Below are positions 26,889-34,903 of a stretch of 64,000 nt of DNA, piece after piece; the first letter of the stretch is position 1; every line of letters begins with the position of its first letter. This DNA is from Terriglobus roseus. GTDB taxonomy: Bacteria > Acidobacteriota > Terriglobia > Terriglobales > Acidobacteriaceae. A model generated the notes under the pieces. The model was not told the DNA's origin and made no database searches. It saw nothing but the letters and a program-made list of their open reading frames with translations. The DNA lies in NCBI RefSeq assembly GCF_900102185.1, contig NZ_LT629690.1, positions 1,798,001 to 1,862,000 on the forward strand, in the 5' to 3' direction. Position numbers and translations under genes: made by a program.

Positions 26889-27021
26889 GACGATTTTGCC
26901 TCTAACCCTAATGGGCAGACGATTTTAGCGCCACCCCCGCCGTAACTCCAATGGGAAGACGATTTTAGAAAAACAGGGGAGGGGGAGGGGGTAGCGCAAC
27001 CCGGCGCAGTGAAAGACGATT
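26889..27021 (+). repeat. Four direct copies of AGACGATT motif
   Basis: AGACGATT occurs at 26889, 26918, 26957 and 27014. Copies two and three sit in longer imperfect repeats: TAACCCTAATGGGCAGACGA and TAACTCCAATGGGAAGACGA, each continuing TTTTAG. Copies one to three read AGACGATTTT. The distances between copies are 29, 39 and 57 bases, so this is not a CRISPR-like regular array. Confidence 0.65.
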
Positions 27022-27057
27022 GCGCCATCGCTCTCGGGTGAGAAGATAAACGTGATC

Positions 27058-27984
27058 ATGCGAACCCAGTCCTTGCTCTCCTTTGCTGCTGCCGTGGCAA
27101 TTGCGGTTGGTTCTGCCGCTGTTGCTCAGGCTCCCGCCGCTGACCCATTTCCGGCTATCAATCAGAAGTACTTCGACGCCGCGTCTCCCACCGCAGACGA
27201 CGTAAACGCGTTCCTCAAGGCAATCTGGGGCTACGACACGAACCGTTCATGGAAGGTGATGGCCATCCAGAAGACACCTGCTCCCGGCGTGAGCAAGGTG
27301 ACCATCTTCGTGGCAGACAAGAGCCAGGGCAACAAGGTCGACAGCGTACGCTTCTTCGTCACGCCCGATGGCAAATACGCCATCGCTGACACGGTCTTCC
27401 GCTTCGGAGCCCATCCCTTTGAGGACAACGCCAAGGTGCTAGCCGCCGAAGCCAACGGCCCCGCAACTGGAGCCGCCGACAAGAAGATCCTCTTCGTGGA
27501 GTTCGCCGATCTGCAGTGCCCGCACTGCAAGGAAGCGGAGCCAGTCATCGAGCAGCTCCAGAAGGACTTCCCACAGGCTCGCTTCGTGTACCAGAACTAT
27601 CCGCTGGTAGAGATTCATCCCTTTGCCTACAAGTCCGCGGCAACGGGCAACTGCATAGCGCAGACCAAGGGTGATGCAGCCTTCTTCACCTACATCAAGG
27701 ACGTCTTCGCCCACCAGGAAGGCCTCACCGACGCCATGGCAGACACCACCATTGCCAACGCCGTAAAGGCCGCCGGTGCAGACCCTGCCGCCATGGCCAC
27801 TTGCGCCGCCTCACCCGCCGCCAAGACCAAGCTGGACGGCCAGATAGACCTGGCAGGGAAGTTGGGTGTTGACCAAACCCCTATGCTGGCGGTCAACGGC
27901 CACCTGATGCCCCTGGGTGGCGTACCCTACGAGACCCTGAAGCAAGTCATCGACTGGGACTTGAAGCAGGAAGGTTTGAAGTAG
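27058..27984 (+). CDS. Periplasmic DsbA-like thiol oxidoreductase
   Basis: A 308-residue exported protein (signal MRTQSLLSFAAAVAIAVGSAAVAQA). Residues ~30-130 form an N-terminal alpha/beta domain I do not recognise; the thioredoxin-fold domain then begins with KKILFVEFADLQCPHC, whose CPHC redox motif at 154-157 is the DsbA type. The cis-proline appears in VDQTPMLAVNG. Two further cysteines (NCIAQTK and ATCAAS) lie in the inserted helical domain. Such proteins form or exchange disulfides in the periplasm; the N-terminal domain may dimerise. A GTG two codons upstream (27052) is an alternative start. Confidence 0.88.
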   Translation: MRTQSLLSFAAAVAIAVGSAAVAQAPAADPFPAINQKYFDAASPTADDVNAFLKAIWGYDTNRSWKVMAIQKTPAPGVSKVTIFVADKSQGNKVDSVRFFVTPDGKYAIADTVFRFGAHPFEDNAKVLAAEANGPATGAADKKILFVEFADLQCPHCKEAEPVIEQLQKDFPQARFVYQNYPLVEIHPFAYKSAATGNCIAQTKGDAAFFTYIKDVFAHQEGLTDAMADTTIANAVKAAGADPAAMATCAASPAAKTKLDGQIDLAGKLGVDQTPMLAVNGHLMPLGGVPYETLKQVIDWDLKQEGLK

Positions 27985-28008
27985 TTCTTCGCATCGACTG
28001 AATAGAAA

Positions 28009-28038
28009 AATGGCCGCAACGCAAACGTTGCGGCCATT
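28009..28038. terminator. Bidirectional terminator
   Basis: A 13-bp stem AATGGCCGCAACG / CGTTGCGGCCATT with a CAAA loop between two convergent genes. It is flanked by an A-run on the left and T-rich sequence on the right, so it can end transcripts of both the DsbA-like gene and the NCS2 permease. Confidence 0.85.
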
Positions 28039-28052
28039 CTTCGTGCACGTAT

Positions 28053-29366
28053 TTAGTGATGTGACAGGAAGAGGAAACGAGCAACAAACAGCGCAGCCAA
28101 CACAAACAGCAGCCAATCTTTGCGCGATGACTGTCCACTGAACAACCTCAACAACGCGAAGCTCGTAATGCCGATTCCAAGTCCATTCGCAATGGAATAT
28201 GTGAGCGGAATCATCACCAGCGTCAGGAACGCCGGAATTGCAACGGTCGGCTCGCTCCAGTTCACCTCGGCAATAGAGCCCAGCATCAACGCACCCACAA
28301 TGATCAGCGCAGGCGCAGTAGCCGAACTGGGAATCGCTCCCACGAGAGGCGCAACAAACATGGATACGAAGAAGCACAGCCCCGTCACGATGGCCGGAAT
28401 ACCAGTCCTTCCACCAGCAGCAACACCAGCAGAAGACTCAATATAAGAGCACACAGTACTTGTTCCAGCCAGTGATCCCGCAATCGTCGCGGTCGCATCG
28501 GCGAAGAAGATACGTGACAACCTCGGTATCTTCGCGTCGTCCGTAATCAGTCCAGCCTTCTTGGTCACGGCGACAAGTGTTCCCACGTTGTCGAACAGGT
28601 CCACGAAGAGGAAGACGAAGATGATCTCCAGCGCGCCCGTATGCAAAGCGCCCGGAATGTCCAAGTGGAACGCAGTCGACGTAATTGCCTTGAAGGAGAA
28701 CGGCTGAGAAGCCAGATGCACCTGACCAAAGACATATCCAGTAAGCAACGTCCCGGCAATGCCAATGAGAATGGAGGCGCGCACACGTAGGATCTGCAGC
28801 ACACCAATCAGCAGCAACCCGAACAACGCCAGCGCCGTTCCCGGAGCACGAAGGTTACCCAACGCAACCGTGGTATCCGGATCACGCACAATGATCCCCG
28901 ACTCCATCAACCCGATGAAGGCAATGAACAGTCCAACACCGCCCGCGACCGAAGCATGCAGCTCACGAGGAATCGCCTCCACCAGCAACTGCCGAATACC
29001 ACCAAAGGTAAGCAGCAGGAAGACCACACCGGAGAGGAACACAGCACCCAGCGCGGTCTGCCAGGGAATATGCATCTTCAGGCACACGGTGTAGGTGAAG
29101 TACGCATTCAGCCCCATACCCGGCGCCAGTGCCAACGGATAGCGCGCCAGAAACCCCATCAGGATGGAGCCGAACGCGGCGCAAAGACAGGTGGCCGCCG
29201 TCACCGCAGCAATGGGCATTCCGGTCTTCGACAGGATCGCGGGGTTGACGAAGATGATGTAAGCCATCGTCAGAAAGGTAGTTAGACCCGCAAGGATCTC
29301 CGTGCGCCAGTTGGCGTCGAGGCCTGGGAAGTCGAAATAGCGCTCTAATGCCTGGCGCAAAAGCAT
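28053..29366 (-). CDS. NCS2-family purine permease
   Basis: A 437-residue nucleobase transporter of the AzgA-like branch of the NCS2/NAT superfamily, likely for guanine, hypoxanthine or adenine by proton symport. The opening LRQALERYFDFPGLDANWRTEILAGLTTFLTMAYIIFVNP and PLALAPGMGLNAYFTYTVC are hallmark segments of this branch; FVDLFDNVGTLVAVTKKAGL and GTSTVCSYIESSAGVAAGGRTG correspond to the substrate-site regions. About 12-14 helices are visible. The start at 29366 has GGAAAGGAC directly upstream; an extension to 29423 is unlikely. It is divergent from topoisomerase IB. Confidence 0.92.
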   Translation of the reverse strand: MLLRQALERYFDFPGLDANWRTEILAGLTTFLTMAYIIFVNPAILSKTGMPIAAVTAATCLCAAFGSILMGFLARYPLALAPGMGLNAYFTYTVCLKMHIPWQTALGAVFLSGVVFLLLTFGGIRQLLVEAIPRELHASVAGGVGLFIAFIGLMESGIIVRDPDTTVALGNLRAPGTALALFGLLLIGVLQILRVRASILIGIAGTLLTGYVFGQVHLASQPFSFKAITSTAFHLDIPGALHTGALEIIFVFLFVDLFDNVGTLVAVTKKAGLITDDAKIPRLSRIFFADATATIAGSLAGTSTVCSYIESSAGVAAGGRTGIPAIVTGLCFFVSMFVAPLVGAIPSSATAPALIIVGALMLGSIAEVNWSEPTVAIPAFLTLVMIPLTYSIANGLGIGITSFALLRLFSGQSSRKDWLLFVLAALFVARFLFLSHH

Positions 29367-29463
29367 GTCCTTTCCACGGGAGGGGATATGGCAACTATAC
29401 GAGACATCCATCCCACAACACACCGGTCACCCCGGTTGCGGATTCTGCATCCCATTCGTTGCG

Positions 29464-30579
29464 ATGAAGAAGGCAGTCGGAGTCAAAGCGCCGGAAATCA
29501 TTCTGGATCCGGTGGAAGCGGCCAAGTCAGCAGGACTTCGCTACACAAGCGATCGTCAACCTGGATACCACCGGACGCCGCATGGCAAGACATTCCGTTA
29601 CACCACGCCAGATGGCAAGGTGCTGCGTGACAAGCAAGCCCTGTCACGTATTCGGTCGCTCGTGATCCCGCCTGCATGGACCGATGTCTGGATCACCACA
29701 CACGACAACGGCCACCTGCAATGTACCGGACGGGATGCCCGGGGGCGCAAGCAGAGCCGCTACCATCCGCGCTGGCGTGAAGTCCGCGATGAGACGAAGT
29801 ATGAGCGCATGGCACTTTTCGCGGAAGCATTGCCCATCATTCGTAAGCGTGTCTCAAACGATCTAGGGCATCCCGGATTGCCGCGTGAAAAGGTGTTAGC
29901 TACTGTTGTGCGCCTGATGGAGGAGACGCATATTCGTGTTGGCAATGAAGAATATGCGCGCACCAACAAGAGCTATGGATTGACCACGATGCGGACGAAA
30001 CATGTGGAGGTTCACGGAGCGCACGTTAAGTTCGACTTTCAAGGCAAGAGTCGGGTTCATCACACCATCAACCTTCAAGACCGCAGGCTTGCGAAGATCA
30101 TTCGCCAGATTAGCGAGCTTCCAGGCTATGAACTGTTTCAATATGTGGACGATGAGAGTAATCGCCACAGCATCGGTTCCACTGATGTGAATGACTACCT
30201 GAAAGACATTACGGGCGAACACTTCACAGCAAAGGACTTCCGTACGTGGGCAGGCAGCGTCCTGTGCTGCTCCTTGCTCAACGAGTCAGAACCGGCAACG
30301 TCCATGACGCAGGCGAAGAAGAACGTAGTGCAGGCCATCGCTCAGGTGGCGTCCAAGCTGGGAAATACTCCCAGCGTTTGCCGCAAGTGCTATGTCCATC
30401 CAGCAGTTCTGGAACGTTATCTCGGTGCCATTAGTGCCGAAGAAGCAGAGAAGCGCTTGGAGAGCGAGATCGCCAAAGAGCGCAAGAACGTAGCTAAACA
30501 TGCTGCGGCATTACGCGCTGAGGAACGCGAATTGGTCAATCTGCTACGCCAGCAAGCGCTTTTGAAAAAGGCGGCCTGA
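29464..30579 (+). CDS. DNA topoisomerase IB
   Basis: A 371-residue bacterial/poxvirus-type topoisomerase IB that relaxes supercoils through a 3'-phosphotyrosyl intermediate. The N-terminal domain has GLRYTSDRQPGYHR and GRDARGRKQSRYHPRWREVRDETKY; the catalytic domain has ETHIRVGNEEYARTNKSYGLTT (R158), KDFRTWAG (R260) and the nucleophile Y310 in RKCYVHPAVLE. The start at 29464 (MKKAVGVKAPEIILDP) is chosen over an extension to 29365, which would overlap the divergent permease start. The last ~40 residues are a charged helix. It is followed by nadA after a 107-bp leader. Confidence 0.94.
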   Translation: MKKAVGVKAPEIILDPVEAAKSAGLRYTSDRQPGYHRTPHGKTFRYTTPDGKVLRDKQALSRIRSLVIPPAWTDVWITTHDNGHLQCTGRDARGRKQSRYHPRWREVRDETKYERMALFAEALPIIRKRVSNDLGHPGLPREKVLATVVRLMEETHIRVGNEEYARTNKSYGLTTMRTKHVEVHGAHVKFDFQGKSRVHHTINLQDRRLAKIIRQISELPGYELFQYVDDESNRHSIGSTDVNDYLKDITGEHFTAKDFRTWAGSVLCCSLLNESEPATSMTQAKKNVVQAIAQVASKLGNTPSVCRKCYVHPAVLERYLGAISAEEAEKRLESEIAKERKNVAKHAAALRAEERELVNLLRQQALLKKAA

Positions 30580-30686
30580 CACGGAGCTTCACAGAACGTT
30601 TATCCTTGGTAGAAGCGCGTACACGCGGTGCATCGGAACATCGAGTGCCAGCGGAATCCCGGGACGCGTGGTTACGAGGATTTGGC
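30580..30686 (+). promoter_or_regulatory. Leader region of nadA
   Basis: This 107-bp stretch has short pairable segments: GCTTC (30586) with GAAGC (30613), CGCGT with ACGCG near 30616-30628, and AATCC (30655-30659) with GGATT (30678-30682). The last pairing would cover part of the GAGGA ribosome-binding site of nadA. The NAD+-I (nadA motif) riboswitch is known from acidobacterial nadA leaders, but I could not align its consensus here convincingly. Confidence 0.3.
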
Positions 30687-31964
30687 GTGGCTTCCGTTAA
30701 CAACACTCTCCGGCTGATTCGTATTGGCGAACAGCAAGGCTCCAGTTGCTCTTCCGCACTTGCAGATGATCCCTGGCAGTACGACGCCGTCACGGGTTAT
30801 GGCCCAGGTGCGTCACAGCGTGATGCTCTGCCTGAAGGCTCGCCTGCGCAGGGTGTGATTCCGCGTGAGTATCGCAATGCATCTGCTGCGGAGCTTGATC
30901 TGCGTATCCGTGCGGCAAAGCACGCGCTAGGCGATCGACTGGTAATCCTTGGACATTTCTACCAGCGCGATGAAGTCGTAAAGTACGCCGACTTTGTTGG
31001 TGACAGCTTCCAGCTTGCGAATGCAGCAAAGACTCGACCAGATGCGGAATACATTGTCTTCTGCGGTGTTCATTTCATGGCAGAAACGGCAGACATGCTT
31101 TCGAAGCCGGAACAGTCGGTAGTGCTGCCAAACCTTGCAGCCGGTTGCTCCATGGCTGACATGGCCGACTTGGATAGCGTGCAGGATTGCTGGGAAGAGT
31201 TGATGGACCTGTATGGCAACGAGCCGGATGCTGACGGCCGCGCACCTGTTATCCCTGTGACCTACATGAACTCCTCGGCTGCGCTCAAGGCGTTCTGCGG
31301 ACGCAATGGCGGCATTGTGTGTACTTCATCCAATGCCGCGCAGGTACTGGAATGGGCCTTCGCGCGTGGACAGCGCGTGCTGTTTTTTCCGGACCAGCAT
31401 CTTGGACGCAATACGGCAAAAGCCATGGGGATTCCGCTGGAGCAGATGCCGGTGTGGCAGCCGGAGCAGAAGCTTGGTGGCAATACGGAAGCAGCAATGC
31501 GTGATGCTAAGGTCATCCTGTGGCACGGCTACTGCTCAGTACACAAGCGCTTCACCGTGGAGCAGATTCGCCATGCACGACTCCGGCATCCTGGTGTTCG
31601 TGTGCTTGTGCATCCGGAATGCCCTATGGAAGTGGTCGACGCGGCGGACGAGTACGGTTCTACGGACTACATCAAGAGACGCATTGAAGGTGCGGAACCT
31701 GGTGGTGTATTTGCCATCGGTACTGAGATCAACCTGGTGCAGCGACTTGCAGATCAGCATCCGGAACACACCATCGTCTGCCTGGATTCGATCATCTGCC
31801 CGTGCTCTACGATGTATCGTATTCACCCCAGCTACCTGGCGTGGGTGCTGGAGTCGTTGGATCGCGGTGAGATTGTGAATCAGATCTCGGTTGCGGATGA
31901 CGTAGCGGAGCCCGCACGTGTTGCGCTGGAACGCATGCTTTCCGTGAAGCCCAAGGTTGCATAA
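30687..31964 (+). CDS. nadA: Quinolinate synthase
   Basis: A 425-residue iron-sulfur enzyme that condenses iminoaspartate with dihydroxyacetone phosphate to quinolinate. The GTG at 30687 is chosen because GAGGA stands at about -7; a TTG at 30606 would start an unsupported extension. Residues 1-60 are a poorly conserved N-terminal extension, followed by LGDRLVILGHFYQRDEVVKYADFVGDSF. Cluster-binding cysteines are C126 (FCGVHFMAETADML), C312 (HPECPMEV) and C371 (CPCSTMYRI). It overlaps nadC by one base. No L-aspartate oxidase gene (nadB) is in the window, so the iminoaspartate source is elsewhere. Confidence 0.95.
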   Translation: MASVNNTLRLIRIGEQQGSSCSSALADDPWQYDAVTGYGPGASQRDALPEGSPAQGVIPREYRNASAAELDLRIRAAKHALGDRLVILGHFYQRDEVVKYADFVGDSFQLANAAKTRPDAEYIVFCGVHFMAETADMLSKPEQSVVLPNLAAGCSMADMADLDSVQDCWEELMDLYGNEPDADGRAPVIPVTYMNSSAALKAFCGRNGGIVCTSSNAAQVLEWAFARGQRVLFFPDQHLGRNTAKAMGIPLEQMPVWQPEQKLGGNTEAAMRDAKVILWHGYCSVHKRFTVEQIRHARLRHPGVRVLVHPECPMEVVDAADEYGSTDYIKRRIEGAEPGGVFAIGTEINLVQRLADQHPEHTIVCLDSIICPCSTMYRIHPSYLAWVLESLDRGEIVNQISVADDVAEPARVALERMLSVKPKVA

Positions 31965-32821
31965 TGACACTCGCCGCAGACGCTATCGATCGCATTGTCC
32001 GCATTGCACTGGATGAGGACGCACCATGGGGTGACGTTACTTCCGAGCTTCTTATTCCCGAGGATGCGCAGGTGACAGCGATTCTCGCGGCCAGGGAAGA
32101 TGGCGTACTTGCGGGTGCGCAAGTCTTCGCTGCGACGATGCGTTTGGTAGATCCTGCAACGCTCGTCACGTTTTCAGTTCGGGACGCGGAACCGTTTACC
32201 TCCGGTCAGGTGTTGGCCACGGTGAGTGGCTTTGCCCGCAATGTGCTTCGCGGAGAGCGCGTTGCGCTGAACTTCGTCCAGCGAATGAGCGGCATTGCGA
32301 CTCTTACTGCGAAGTATGTTGCGGAGACAGTTGGTACGAAGGCGCACATCGTAGACACACGCAAGACCACTCCCGGATTGCGGCTATTGGAACGCTATGC
32401 GGTTCGCTGCGGCGGTGGGTTTAATCATCGCTACTCACTGTCAGATGCGGTGCTGGCGAAGGACAATCATCTTGCGATCGTTACCGACGGTGGCAAGAAG
32501 GATCTCACTGCTGCTTTGATCGAGGCACGCAACCGTCTTCCGCACACAACGCATTTTGAGGTGGAAGTGGATCGTCCCGATCAGATTGAACCTGTGTTGG
32601 CTGCGGGTGTCGATACGATCATGCTGGATAACTTCACAACCGAGCAGATGCGCGATGCGGTAAAGCAGATCAACGGCCGTGCACTCGTGGAAGCAAGCGG
32701 TGGTGTCCAGTTGCCACGCATCCACGAGATTGCGGAGACAGGCGTCGACATTATCTCCGTGGGTGCACTGACACACAGCGTCCGCGCACTCGATCTTGGT
32801 TTGGATATCGAAAACAACTAA
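31964..32821 (+). CDS. nadC: Nicotinate-nucleotide pyrophosphorylase (QPRTase)
   Basis: A 285-residue type II phosphoribosyltransferase converting quinolinate and PRPP to nicotinate mononucleotide. Family motifs in order: ALDEDAPWGDVTSELLI, GERVALNFVQRMSGIATLT, VDTRKTTPGLRLLERYAVRCGGGFNHRYSL, VLAKDNHL, FEVEVDRPDQ, DTIMLDNF and VEASGGV. The terminal VDIISVGALTHSV completes the barrel. The ATG uses the last base of the nadA stop, so the two are coupled. Confidence 0.96.
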   Translation: MTLAADAIDRIVRIALDEDAPWGDVTSELLIPEDAQVTAILAAREDGVLAGAQVFAATMRLVDPATLVTFSVRDAEPFTSGQVLATVSGFARNVLRGERVALNFVQRMSGIATLTAKYVAETVGTKAHIVDTRKTTPGLRLLERYAVRCGGGFNHRYSLSDAVLAKDNHLAIVTDGGKKDLTAALIEARNRLPHTTHFEVEVDRPDQIEPVLAAGVDTIMLDNFTTEQMRDAVKQINGRALVEASGGVQLPRIHEIAETGVDIISVGALTHSVRALDLGLDIENN

Positions 32822-32847
32822 ATTGAAGCCCGCTGGTTCGTGAGCGG

Positions 32848-32880
32848 ACCTCGTCTTAATTCAACAAATTAAGACGAGGT
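32848..32880. terminator. Long inverted repeat between nadC and kinase gene
   Basis: A perfect 14-bp stem (ACCTCGTCTTAATT / AATTAAGACGAGGT) with a CAACA loop lies between convergent genes and includes the last codons and stop of the PfkB kinase gene. It lacks a T-run on either side, so termination is likely from position but not proven by sequence. Confidence 0.55.
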
Positions 32881-33846
32881 TGTGGCTTCTCTGGCGATCG
32901 CATTTTGAATGGTGTATCGCTGATCCGCAAGCATGATGCGCGTGATCTCTTCCACTGTTCCAATGCGACCACGTGCGCCGGCGCGTGTGCAGTTCAATGC
33001 CGCGGCGGCACAGGCGTAATCAAGCTGACGCTCCAGCGGCCAGCCCTGCAGCAAGCCGTAGATAAAGCCTGCATGGAAGAGGTCGCCCGCACCTGTGGTG
33101 TCCACAGTGGAGACGCGATATGCGGGGCGCTGCAGAATCTGCTTTCCGTTGAAGGTGAGGACACCATCAAGGCCCAGGGTGATGCCGGCTAGATTGCAAT
33201 CTGCGCGTTCCTGAAGGAGCTTGAGAGCCTTCAATGGATCAGGCTCGCCGGTAAGGGCGGAAGGGAACTCGCGGCTGGCGAGAACATAATCAACCAGCGG
33301 CAGCAGGTCATCTACGCCGGGACGAATCACATCCAGATCAGCAATGACGGGGATTCCGGCCTCACGGGCCCAACCTGCTGCAGTGATAGCAGCAGTGGTG
33401 TGATATCCGTCTACGAGCAGCGCGCGGGCAGAGGTGATCCACTCTCGGTGAAGATCTTCCGGTTGCAACGTTAGGCGCGGATCGCGATGGCAGAGAACCG
33501 TGCGCTCGCCAGAGCCGTCAACAAGGATCAGCGACTGAGGGCTTGCCGCGTCTTCTACAGCTGTAATGTGTGTTTCGACACCGACGTCATCAAAGGCAGC
33601 GCGGTGCAGGCGTGCAGCGTAGTCGTCTCCAAGACGTCCGATGTAACGCGTACGAAGGCCCCAGCGGCGGCAGGCGATGACGGCGGTTGAGACTTCGCCA
33701 CCAAGAAGGATGCTGCGCTCAGAATATTCGGTCTTAGAACCGAGGGCGGGGAAGCTGGCAAGGGGAATGACAGTGTCGGTGGCGTTCAGACCCACGCCTA
33801 CCAGATCGACCTTTGTGCTCTTCGGTTTGTGCGACATCTCCTTCAT
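32869..33846 (-). CDS. PfkB/ribokinase-family sugar kinase
   Basis: A 325-residue ATP-dependent sugar kinase. The start at 33846 is supported by GGGGAG four bases upstream; the next ATG has its AGGAG too close. The N-terminal strand VDLVGVGLNATDTVIPL and GGEVSTAVIACRRWGLRTRYIGRLGDD are PfkB family features, and VDTTGAGDLFHAGFIYGL contains the catalytic aspartate and anion hole. It lies 99 bp after the myo-inositol oxygenase on the same strand, so a substrate from inositol, glucuronate or a related ketose is possible. KDG kinases belong to the same family, which would fit the pectin route, but the motif set is closer to ketohexokinase/ribokinase-type enzymes; substrate remains open. Confidence 0.86.
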   Translation of the reverse strand: MKEMSHKPKSTKVDLVGVGLNATDTVIPLASFPALGSKTEYSERSILLGGEVSTAVIACRRWGLRTRYIGRLGDDYAARLHRAAFDDVGVETHITAVEDAASPQSLILVDGSGERTVLCHRDPRLTLQPEDLHREWITSARALLVDGYHTTAAITAAGWAREAGIPVIADLDVIRPGVDDLLPLVDYVLASREFPSALTGEPDPLKALKLLQERADCNLAGITLGLDGVLTFNGKQILQRPAYRVSTVDTTGAGDLFHAGFIYGLLQGWPLERQLDYACAAAALNCTRAGARGRIGTVEEITRIMLADQRYTIQNAIAREATTSS

Positions 33847-33902
33847 CGTACTCCCCTGAAAAGCAAAAATAGAACGCCATATTGTTGGCCACACAAATGA
33901 AG

Positions 33903-33922
33903 GCCCCCGGATAACCGGGGGC
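33903..33922 (-). terminator. Hairpin after myo-inositol oxygenase
   Basis: GCCCCCGG and CCGGGGGC form an 8-bp stem around ATAA, 24 bp beyond the oxygenase stop. The minus-strand tail (CTTCATTTG) is only moderately T-rich, so it may lower rather than block read-through to the kinase gene. Confidence 0.5.
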
Positions 33923-33945
33923 GCTGGAGAGAAGAGGGTACTGGT

Positions 33946-34812
33946 TTACCAGTCGAGCTTTTCGGGGAAGAACTCCGCAAAGAGATCGTCGTAATAGGGC
34001 TTCAGCTGGGCCATATCTGGCTTAGTGTTGCCCTTCGAGTACAGGTCATAGGGGTTGAAGCGAAGTACGGAAGGCAGCATTGCGCGATCCTGTTCGTTGC
34101 ACAGGTGGTCATAAGCGCCGTGGCGGTGCCATGCGTAGAACGAGTGGTAACGAAGCATGTAGAGCGCCTCCATGGGGAGGTAATTCTTCATGACTTCGTA
34201 GATGTAGCCGTCGTGGCCAAAGCTCATCTTCACCTTGTCCAGTCCACAGTTTGGCTCGTAGATGCCGTACTTGGTCTGGTATAGGGGGTTATTGTAATCC
34301 GGATTTGCCTTGAAGTATTCGGGGAAGACTACCTGGTCGGAGTAGGCGCAGCCGGTGGGGAAGGTGTCGCCCACAACGCCCCACTGCGGTTCGCCGTACA
34401 GGCAGAGGCACTTGCCCAGATCATGAACGAAACCGGTTGCCACCATCCAGCGCGGCTCGTTGTTGGCGCGCATGGCTTCGGAGGTCTGCAACAGGTGCTC
34501 GATCTGGGTCAGATCGGTGTCGGGGTCGCTGTCGTCGACGAGGGTATTTAGATATTCGGCCGCTTCCCAGATGCTCTTCTTGCCGCGCGTGAGGCCGAAG
34601 TATTCCTTCTCTTTGCCCAACACGTATTCATGCGTCTGGTAGGTATGGTTCAGGCGGTAAAACTCTGCAACACCAGGGTTTGCCTCCGCGTCATAAACGC
34701 GGAATTCTTCCTGATTCTTGCCTTCTTTGTAACGGCCCTGAAGGAACTCTTCCCACTCGTGCTCGATCGGTAAACCGTTCTCACCCACAACATCAACAAC
34801 TGCAGAACCCAT
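33946..34812 (-). CDS. myo-Inositol oxygenase (MIOX)
   Basis: A 288-residue di-iron oxygenase that cleaves myo-inositol with O2 to D-glucuronate. Similarity to animal and plant MIOX is plain along the whole chain: FYRLNHTYQTHEYV, DPDTDLTQIEHLLQTSEAMR, VHDLGK, WGVVGDTFPTGC, MSFGHDGYIY, RYHSFYAWH and FNPYDLYSK, ending EKLDW. The six metal ligands of the human enzyme (H98, H123, D124, H194, H220, D253) align with H106, H130, D131, H200, H223 and D255. It is the first gene of a unit with a PfkB kinase, downstream of a LacI regulator and a sugar transporter. Bacterial members are uncommon. Product glucuronate would enter the same uronate pathways as the pectin cluster. Confidence 0.93.
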   Translation of the reverse strand: MGSAVVDVVGENGLPIEHEWEEFLQGRYKEGKNQEEFRVYDAEANPGVAEFYRLNHTYQTHEYVLGKEKEYFGLTRGKKSIWEAAEYLNTLVDDSDPDTDLTQIEHLLQTSEAMRANNEPRWMVATGFVHDLGKCLCLYGEPQWGVVGDTFPTGCAYSDQVVFPEYFKANPDYNNPLYQTKYGIYEPNCGLDKVKMSFGHDGYIYEVMKNYLPMEALYMLRYHSFYAWHRHGAYDHLCNEQDRAMLPSVLRFNPYDLYSKGNTKPDMAQLKPYYDDLFAEFFPEKLDW

Positions 34813-34851
34813 AACAACCCCTCCCAGCTACGCCTTTCCTACGGGCGTTTA

Positions 34852-34863
34852 GTTAGCGGTAAC
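34852..34863 (-). promoter_or_regulatory. Candidate LacI operator before MIOX gene
   Basis: GTTAGCGGTAAC has GTTA/TAAC arms around a central CG, the usual layout of a LacI-family operator, 40 bp before the MIOX start and next to a lacI-type gene. One arm position is mismatched, so this is only a candidate. Confidence 0.35.
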
Positions 34864-34903
34864 TATACCCAGTAACTGAGACGGTATGCAAGGAGAAAAG
34901 TTC

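Larger units (their letters stand above)
26753..27057. other. 305-bp gene-free stretch with hairpin and repeats
   Basis: No credible ORF. From left to right it holds a 12-bp palindrome TTGAGGCCTCAA (26767-26778), a hairpin with a 10-bp stem and GTA loop (26852-26874), four copies of AGACGATT, and a G-rich tract GGGGAGGGGGAGGGGG at about 26977-26992. This resembles an inter-operon repeat element more than a simple promoter region. Confidence 0.7.

Noticed and set aside
26889-27021. AGACGATT copies as a CRISPR array
   Set aside because: The copies are short, unevenly spaced (29, 39 and 57 bases) and no cas genes are present.
29365-29463. N-terminal extension of topoisomerase IB from 29365
   Set aside because: It would overlap the start and ribosome-binding site of the divergent purine permease, and the residues do not resemble the family.
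32869-33846. PfkB kinase as the missing KDG kinase of the pectin route
   Set aside because: Family membership fits, but the motifs are not specific and its neighbours are MIOX and a LacI regulator 10 kb from the pectin genes; left unassigned.
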